A DNA stretch of 64,000 nucleotides from Anaspis maculata. Lineage: Eukaryota; Arthropoda; Insecta; Coleoptera; Scraptiidae. Positions 57,901 to 64,000 of the stretch are shown here, one piece after another. The stretch is taken from NCBI GenBank assembly GCA_949128115.1, contig OX421963.1, positions 57,655,306-57,719,305 of the forward strand, given 5' to 3'. A model generated the notes under the pieces. The model was not told the DNA's origin, made no database searches, and saw only the letters and a program-made list of their open reading frames with translations. Position numbers and translations under genes: made by a program. How positions within the stretch are numbered: the first letter of the stretch is position 1; every line of letters begins with the position of its first letter.

Positions 57901-57911
57901 AAAGAAATCTA

Positions 57912-60030
57912 GGGGCAACTGTCACTTTCTTCTCATATTACATATATGCACGGGAAGTGAATCATTACATACCAGGTGGACGACAGTTAATATATCAATT
58001 ACTTGTTGGTTGTGGGTAAAATTGATTTGAATCGCCAATACTATAGCTGTGTTGATAATAATGATCATGTAATTGTTCACAATAAGATGCTCACTCACTT
58101 ACACGGTTGACAATAGATTCCGTTTCAAAACTAAACAGCAGTTCAATTATCAAAGTGGATGGGAAAGTTATAGTTGATATCTCAAATAGAAACATCTGTT
58201 TCCTTTTCAAATACCTAGTGCATCTTATCCTGCATCAAAAAGTGCATACCAACAAGAAGATTTCACAGGTTGAAAAGTATTCACGAACCAAAACGGTACT
58301 ACTTTGGAAATCTGCCCAATGTCATTTTTCGCTAGTATTCCGGAGCTGATTTTTCCGGACGCTTAACACAAATCGAGTTCAAAACACAGGTCATTTGCTC
58401 TGTATCTGCAGGGTCTAGAAATAGGAGAAACAGCCCACAACTCCTACTGGAGGGACACTGTGATAATTTGTTGTAGACAAAGAAAAATTAACGCATGCAG
58501 AAAGGACCATCCAACAATTCGAGCTGAAATTAAAATGGTTTCCAGGGAATAATCTTTTCGAAGAGCAATCCAGAAATCAAATACTTAGCAGGCCACTGCC
58601 GCCTCAGAAGAAGCACTTCCCTTTGGCGGCAGTTCCGCACTTGGTGTCTCGGTTCCGCAGACGACACTACTTTCACTCCTGATGACACACCGAAACCACC
58701 ACGACAAATCTCATTTAGCAGCTCTACCAGTATTACAACACACTCGCCAGATAATGAATATTTACCTTCAACACTTTGCACTTTATTGAAAGCGCGTTAC
58801 GATCCTAATTTTGAAGCAAATTTAAAAAGAGCATAGTATGAAAAAATCGCAGGAACGGACAAAATGACAAACGAAAAAATCTTCTATCATCAGATTTCTC
58901 GGTTCAGAAACTTAGTTATCAAGGAAATATGTATTTCAAGGTCTGTTTTTGAACGATTTGAGTACACATTTTACTATACTACTGTGTTGTAGGTTTTAGG
59001 TACGTAAACACTGTCATTGCAGCTGAGCTACACTATTAGAAAAATTAGTGTGGACTCAATCAAGTTCGAATATACCCTGATAATGGTTTGTATATATTTA
59101 ATTCATAAAATAGTCTACTTATGGAATAATCAGAATGATATACTTTTTATAGAAAATTGCATTATGCATTTTTTCGTCGGAGAGTGCTCATCACATACCC
59201 ACCTACGTATATGAATTTTCACATTATTCAATCCCATTGGACTCCGTTTATTGAGATACACTTTTAACCAAATTAAACACAGGCAACGTGAAGCATATTT
59301 TTTGGAAACTAAAAACATGTTATCACGGATAAAACGTCTCGCATTATAATTTCATAAAGTGGGAGTCCATGCAAACAGGTCCATCATCGGACCCCCATCG
59401 GAGGAAAAACTTACTAAGTATAATATTATGAGTGGTTCCCATAAAACAGATTGAATGAAGTGCCCGAGGGAACGGCGCTATGATCTATTTGGAAAATTAA
59501 ATTACCTTTGTAAACTGCATACTGTGATTACCATAAGAGGGAATATCGTTATGCTTTAAGAGTGCCATCATGAATTATTTAGGGGGATGATATTCACATA
59601 CCTTTATGCAGGAACTTTTATTATACGTGAGATATGGAAAGCTTTGTGGATGCCCTAAAAATGATCACCCATAGGTAGGTACTGTTCTAAATGAATGATG
59701 CAAATCAGTTCGCGGAAATGGCGTTAAATTATAAGGTTGCTCAGAATTTCCAGCATGATCTCTCGATTTTTTACCCATCATCACCATCGTTGATTAAACT
59801 TTCACGTCGCCGTGTGTATAGTACCAAGCAAATATTTCAACATCGTCAGGGTTTTTCCTTGTAGTAAAATTCAAGAGCTCAGCATCATCGTGACATCAAT
59901 CAATGTGATCAATAATCATTGTTTTTGGTGTCATTTTTCATTTGATACTGTATACTCACCTAATATTTGAAGTATTAGATGTTTCCCCTAATATCAGTTC
60001 TTTTGACCTATTACTAATCTCCCACCATTC
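57912..60030. other. Mostly unassigned; one possible exon at 58548-58834
   Basis: A frame from 58548 (after TTTCCAG, a possible splice acceptor) runs about 95 codons to a stop at 58834, with KYLAGHCRLRRS, a Ser/Thr/Pro-rich middle and LCTLLKARYDPNFEANLKRA at the end. GC content is raised over 58590-58740. No domain is recognised; it may be a last exon or a chance frame. The rest of the interval is AT-rich without recognised features. Confidence 0.25.
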
Positions 60031-60941
60031 CTACAGGGTGATTCATTCTCCACGGATCTCACGTTTTATTCGAAAGTCTTTCTCGGTAGATCAACGAGAT
60101 TTCCAGGATATGCTCTCATACTCACGTTCTTTAAGAAAAAGAGGTCATTGCAAATATAGGGTGATTCGAAAAGACAAAAAATAGCTCCAGATCAATTATT
60201 ATGAACAAATATATTTTTTAGGTTTCTGGCATGATGAAATCCACAAAAAATGTCAAGATTTTGTTTCTTGTTTTTCTTCTTTTATCTTTTCTTTTCATTG
60301 CTTTAGCATATTTACTTGTTAGAACATTTCACATACCTACAATGCTGTAAGTCTTTGAATTAAATTCAGTTTTTGTCGACTATTGACCAAAAACCACTTA
60401 TTGTTATCAATATAATTATTATTATTCGCAAAATTTTCGCCGGTCCCCCTTGGGCGCGGATTTTTTCGTCTGAGCCAGGCTGCTGCACCCCCCTAAAAGT
60501 AATCCTGCCGGCCGGCGCCCATGTTTCCAATCACTCTGTATTCAAAAGGGCCTCATTATTTAAGAGGTCGCGTGATCAACAAAGCAAATTACGAAATTTT
60601 TGCTGATTTAGGACAAAAGACTTTCAAACAAAAACGAAAATTCACGCGGTCATTCAGTCTTCGTGAATCATTCTCCCAGAATGTCACGTTTTATTCAAAA
60701 GAATTTCATTATACAGGATGTCGGAACAAGAACAGAAAAATGTGAATTGTCTGCCATTTTTGATGATTCCGATTTTTCGTTTCAACGTATTACATATTTA
60801 TAATCAGGTATAATGGAGCAGAAAATTCTGCATTAGCCCTGCATCTACATTTATAAATGTTTATCACTAGGTCAAAACAATGTACACACTCTTGAAAGAA
60901 ACTGTGATCATCACAGCTATTCCACTATTAGAGGTGGTCGT

Positions 60942-61217
60942 TTGATCTCGGAGGATCCTTTCTGCACTGCGACCTATAAGATCTTTTGTGCGTCCACTAG
61001 CTATTCCACTAGGCACCGACATTCTTTGGTCACATCTAGTCATAATTCTAGTCAGTATGAAAAGTCTCCGAGCTACAGGGGTATACAAATGTATAATAAG
61101 CTACCACATAAGTTCAAAACTATGACCTCCAAAGAATTTTCTAAACATATCAAGGATCTGCTGCTGTTCCATTGTTTCTACTCTGTCAACGCGTATAATA
61201 TGTTATGTGATTTGTAA
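60942..61217 (+). pseudogene. LINE reverse transcriptase C-terminal tail
   Basis: From about 61000 the frame reads YSTRHRHSLVTSSHN, then KSPSYRGIQMYNKLPHKFKT and FSKHIKDLLLFHCFYSVNAY. This matches the pattern K-S-x-x-x-x-G-I-x-x-Y-N-x-L-P ... F-K-x-x-L-x-x-x-L-L-x-x-x-F-Y-S-V-x-x-Y found at the very end of CR1/Jockey-type non-LTR reverse transcriptases. The catalytic part is missing (5' truncation), and about 130 bases of 3' UTR ending in (TTCTA)n at 61330-61350 follow. Dead on arrival copy, as is usual for LINEs. Confidence 0.7.
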
Positions 61218-61329
61218 TTGTTATCTGTGATATTATGTTACTGTCGAATTAACATTGTTCATGATGTTATTTATTTATTTATTTATTGTTTGACTTGTAC
61301 ATCCGACACTTCGGCCCCGTACAGAAAAA

Positions 61330-61351
61330 AATTCTATTCTATTCTATTCTA
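61330..61351 (+). repeat. (TTCTA)n at the LINE 3' end
   Basis: Four units of ATTCT/TTCTA directly after AGAAAAAAA; short tandem tails of this kind mark the 3' end of many CR1/Jockey-like LINEs. Confidence 0.65.
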
Positions 61352-61371
61352 ATCTACTTAGGTACTTGAGT

Positions 61372-61644
61372 CAGTGTTCAATTAGTACGGTCATTCGAAA
61401 ATAACGTGAAATTTTGGGTCGTCATCAAGCCCAGTTCAGCCTTTATTGGCAGTATTAGTCGAAGGCAGTATTCGAGGAAACTGGTTCGGTGGCGAGTCCC
61501 CCAAGGCTTCCCGCACCTCGGACGGCTCGTTCTAAAAAAAAAACATTCGAATATTGCCAATAAGGGCTGAACTGTGCTTACTGCAGGCACATAATGACGA
61601 CCCAAAATTCCACGTTATTTTCGAATGACCGTAATTGAACACTG
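61372..61644. mobile_element. Foldback MITE with CAGTGTTCAATTA ends, likely hAT-like
   Basis: Left CAGTGTTCAATTAGTACGGT, CATTCGAAAATAACGTG and TTTTGGGTCGTCAT pair with right ATGACGACCCAAAA, CACGTTATTTTCGAATG and ACCGTAATTGAACACTG. Imperfect 8-bp duplication ACTTGAGT / CCTTAAGT at 61364-61371 and 61645-61652. Confidence 0.75.
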
Positions 61645-62117
61645 CCTTAAGTGATACGTTTCAGCTATTGAAACGCATTGTTCATTCGTGTATCTCTGCA
61701 GGATAACTTTGTTGGGTCTCTACTTGACATCTGTCAAAATTGAAGCGTCAGAAACAAAATCAACAAAAATGGCGAGCAATTCAAATCTTCCTGTTCTCGT
61801 TCGGACACCCTGTAGGTCAGCTAAATTTTCAAGATATGTTTTGTTGGTCACAGTCTTTCCAAATATAAGGCCGTTTCAATCAAATACTAAGTGATCCAAA
61901 ATGTGAAACAGTGTAGGTACCTACGACAAGTTCAATATTGTTTCCGTCTTTTTTGATCACCCTGTTTTTCTAACACCCTAATTTTCTTGAAAAAATGGAA
62001 TTGATGAACCACATCCTGAGAATTTGGTTGATCTACTTAGGAAGACTTTCGAATAAAACGTGAAATCCGTTGAGAATGAATCACCCTGTGCAAACATCAA
62101 CTAACTATACTATAATA

Positions 62118-62242
62118 GTTTTGTTCCATCAAGAGGTTTCAAACTAGTCAGAGCCAATAAGAATCGAGAAATACAGTTTGCAAACTGATTTGGGCGCTTC
62201 TCATTGGCTCTGACTAGTTTGAGATTTCTGATGGAACCAACC
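62118..62242. mobile_element. Small foldback MITE
   Basis: TTCCATCAAGAGGTTTCAAA and CTAGTCAGAGCCAATAAGAA pair with TTCTCATTGGCTCTGACTAG and TTTGAGATTTCTGATGGAA. Confidence 0.75.
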
Positions 62243-62271
62243 TAATAATGCACTGGTTTGACTGGCGCATG

Positions 62272-62832
62272 TAGGGGCGGTGGAAGTGCATAATTATTGA
62301 GGGGGCTCAACTAAGAGGGAAAAGAAGTGCGAGCGAAGCGAGCAGTGGAGAACGTGCGCGCCGCAGTCGGAAATTTTTTCGGAAAAAAAGGCGTCATCAT
62401 TTTTTTTGAGTAGGTATTGTAATAGTTCTAGTTGAAGTATCAGGAACGGCATGGCATCTGATAGGGAAGAAACTATATAAAAAAAGTGATACTTCTAGCT
62501 ACATCGATTAAATACATCATGATCAAATACTAAATAAATTGATAATGTTTTTCAATTCAAAATCTCCTTTTTTTTCAAACTGAATCTCAAATTCTATTCG
62601 AATAGAACTGATTACAAAGCATTGAAATTTCCATTATGTATTTTTTTGGGCCGATGAGGAGTTACGTTACAACCAGAATAGTTAAAACCCTCCTAAGTTC
62701 ACAAATTTCAAACACTCGTGACTCGTAAGATTTTTGTCTTTAATGTTTGCAGTTTATTTCAGCAGGAAGAGAAATTCTTTATCCAAGACTGAAATTGGGG
62801 GGGGGCATGCCTTCTCGGTTCCGCCGCCCCTG
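62272..62832. mobile_element. hAT-like element with perfect 8-bp target duplication
   Basis: Ends TAGGGGCGGTGG and (right, reverse complement) CAGGGGCGGCGG. GGCGCATG is duplicated at 62264-62271 and 62833-62840. Inside near the left end is GCGAGCGAAGCGAGC (62329-62343), as in the elements at 35409 and 52230. No transposase ORF. Confidence 0.8.
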
Positions 62833-62840
62833 GGCGCATG

Positions 62841-64000
62841 CACCATTTCGTGTAATCTATTATATAGGTTTATCCTAAAATTTTTTTTATAAAATCGACA
62901 CTTTCCAAGTAAGAGCAGCCCGAGGTTTTCTGTACTTGTTCAATAACTATACGTTGTTTCAAAATTACTTTTGATGTTTGGCTTTCCAAAAGCAGTATTT
63001 GAAACCTAACCTTCCTAAATGAACTCGCAAACTTCTATAAATGCTACTATTGGGACTTTTGCTTTAGCTCAAGTCGTTCTTTTCACTCTTGCACTTTATT
63101 ACATCTGTAGTATTTCAACGGTTTTCGACATGTTTTAACACTCCCATTAATGGTGACATATCTGAATAGGCAATTCTGTTATATCGGATTGCAACGCGTT
63201 ATTGCCGGTTGTTTGTTTTGAAAGAATTATATGGGAGTTTCCTATCTTAATGTTCTTGTTCTTATATGTTATACATATTGTTTATCAATAATTTATGCTA
63301 GGGTAAAGACTCTCAATACGAACACCAAAATAATAAGCTATATCCAAGATATATTACTAATTCAATCAAGTTTCAAAAATGCTAAGGTATGCTTTCCATT
63401 TTACTGATGAAACAAGATTATCTCCCCAACAGGGAAACTTTGATTTGCCAAATAAAGTTGACATAAAAAAAGATTTTTGAAAGATACTCATACTTCTAGT
63501 CAGGATCTTAAGGGCTAAATTTCGACTGGCAACCGATGCAAAGTAGCATCATTAAACGTCAAAAAAAGTCAAACATCCACGCGAATTTTGAGACTCCCCC
63601 TGAGTTTTAGCTTGAAACAGAGTCATGACAAATGGAGGACGAGAATGGGAGTGAAGACTTCCTTGTATTTGGCTAAGACTTGGAGCCCAGGGATAAATAA
63701 ATCGAAATCAAAAATAACGTTTTGACATTTTGACAGCAGTAAACTTTGTATCGGCTGCAACGATAGCAGGCAACTTTAGAGTATATTCCACTTGAGGAAA
63801 TTAGTGAGAACATACTCTTATAAATTTGTATTGAGTACTTCAGTCGTATACTTCGCTATTGTACGCACTGCCGTCATAAGGAAAAAGGCAGTAACTACAT
63901 TTTAGAAGATTACGAGAAAAACGCATAAAACCGTTTTGTCGTTGTTTCTACAGATCCAATTTAAAAAGGCAGTAACTGCGTGTCGCTGCTTGCTTGCATA
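62841..64000. other. No gene recognised
   Basis: AT-rich. AAAAAGGCAGTAACT occurs twice, at about 63884 and 63965, as a short direct repeat running to the window end. No exon-like segment or transposon end is seen. Confidence 0.4.

Larger units (their letters stand above)
60714..61812. mobile_element. Third nested layer (family C)
   Basis: Left CAGGATGTCGGAACAAGAAC, AGAAAAATGTGAATTG and GCCATTTTTGATGATT pair with right GTTCTCGTTCGGACACCCTG, CAATTCAAATCTTCCT and AATCAACAAAAATGGC. TA stands on both sides. It encloses the LINE tail and the hAT-like MITE. Confidence 0.65.
60157..61964. mobile_element. Second nested layer (family B), tentative
   Basis: Left TAGGGTGATTCGAAAAGAC and right GTCTTTTTTGATCACCCTG form a short inverted repeat with gaps. 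Without flanking duplication the pairing is only plausible. Confidence 0.35.
60034..62088. mobile_element. Outer TIR element of a nested set (family A)
   Basis: Left CAGGGTGATTCATTCTCCAC, CTCACGTTTTATTCGAAAGT and AGTAGATCAACGAGATT-like words are reverse-complemented at 62010-62088 with about 80 bases of good match. A left-end-like copy of the same words recurs at 60661-60705. Inside are two further inverted-repeat layers, a LINE tail and a hAT-like MITE. Confidence 0.7.

Overview
This window looks like eukaryotic, AT-rich, gene-poor DNA, most likely from an insect. The species cannot be fixed from the sequence. Scattered GGTACC/TAGGTACCTA-type runs and the mix of elements would suit a hemipteran such as an aphid or scale insect, but a moth cannot be excluded. 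No complete protein gene is visible. The best host-gene candidate is one first coding exon at 55623-55752 with a consensus splice donor. Most of the window could be intergenic or intronic DNA.

The bulk of the recognisable content is mobile DNA, much of it nested. From the left: small foldback elements (1-166, 2826-2965, 3646-3864, 7872-8419); a 1.5 kb foldback at 8724-10290 with another foldback inside its right arm; two 554-bp copies of one TA-flanked element in opposite orientation (10397-11648); and a foldback at 11856-12401. Tandem-module repeats ending in tetranucleotide arrays follow (15835-17640). An 8 kb stretch bounded by inverted repeats (18394-26428) holds a recently inserted but coding-dead LTR retrotransposon (20222-26016, 5-bp target duplication). 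That retrotransposon holds a 67-bp satellite array, and the array is split by a core-deleted piggyBac element sitting exactly in a TTAA of a satellite unit.

From 26.4 to 48 kb there are further foldbacks (27021, 27838, 33194, 44519, 44692, 45459, 46508), a second tandem-module repeat with a (CGGA)n end (28610-30403), a 145-bp inverted repeat pair about 1.5 kb apart (30722-32526), a hAT-like MITE with an 8-bp target duplication (35409), and SINE fragments (40945-41580). A second core-deleted piggyBac element lies at 48795-50428. After it come a hAT-like MITE (52230), an antisense LINE tail (53432-53941), the candidate exon, a 1.16 kb foldback (55983-57143), a complete SINE with a 10-bp target duplication (57552-57900), and a nested set of terminal-inverted-repeat elements (60034-62088) holding another LINE tail and a hAT-like MITE. 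A further hAT-like element is at 62272-62832.

No pathway or operon is present. The themes are long hairpin-forming elements from many unrelated families that share CAGGGTG-like ends and TA flanks, and non-autonomous elements that moved although their own genes are dead. All protein family calls rest on motif recognition by eye; no database search was possible.
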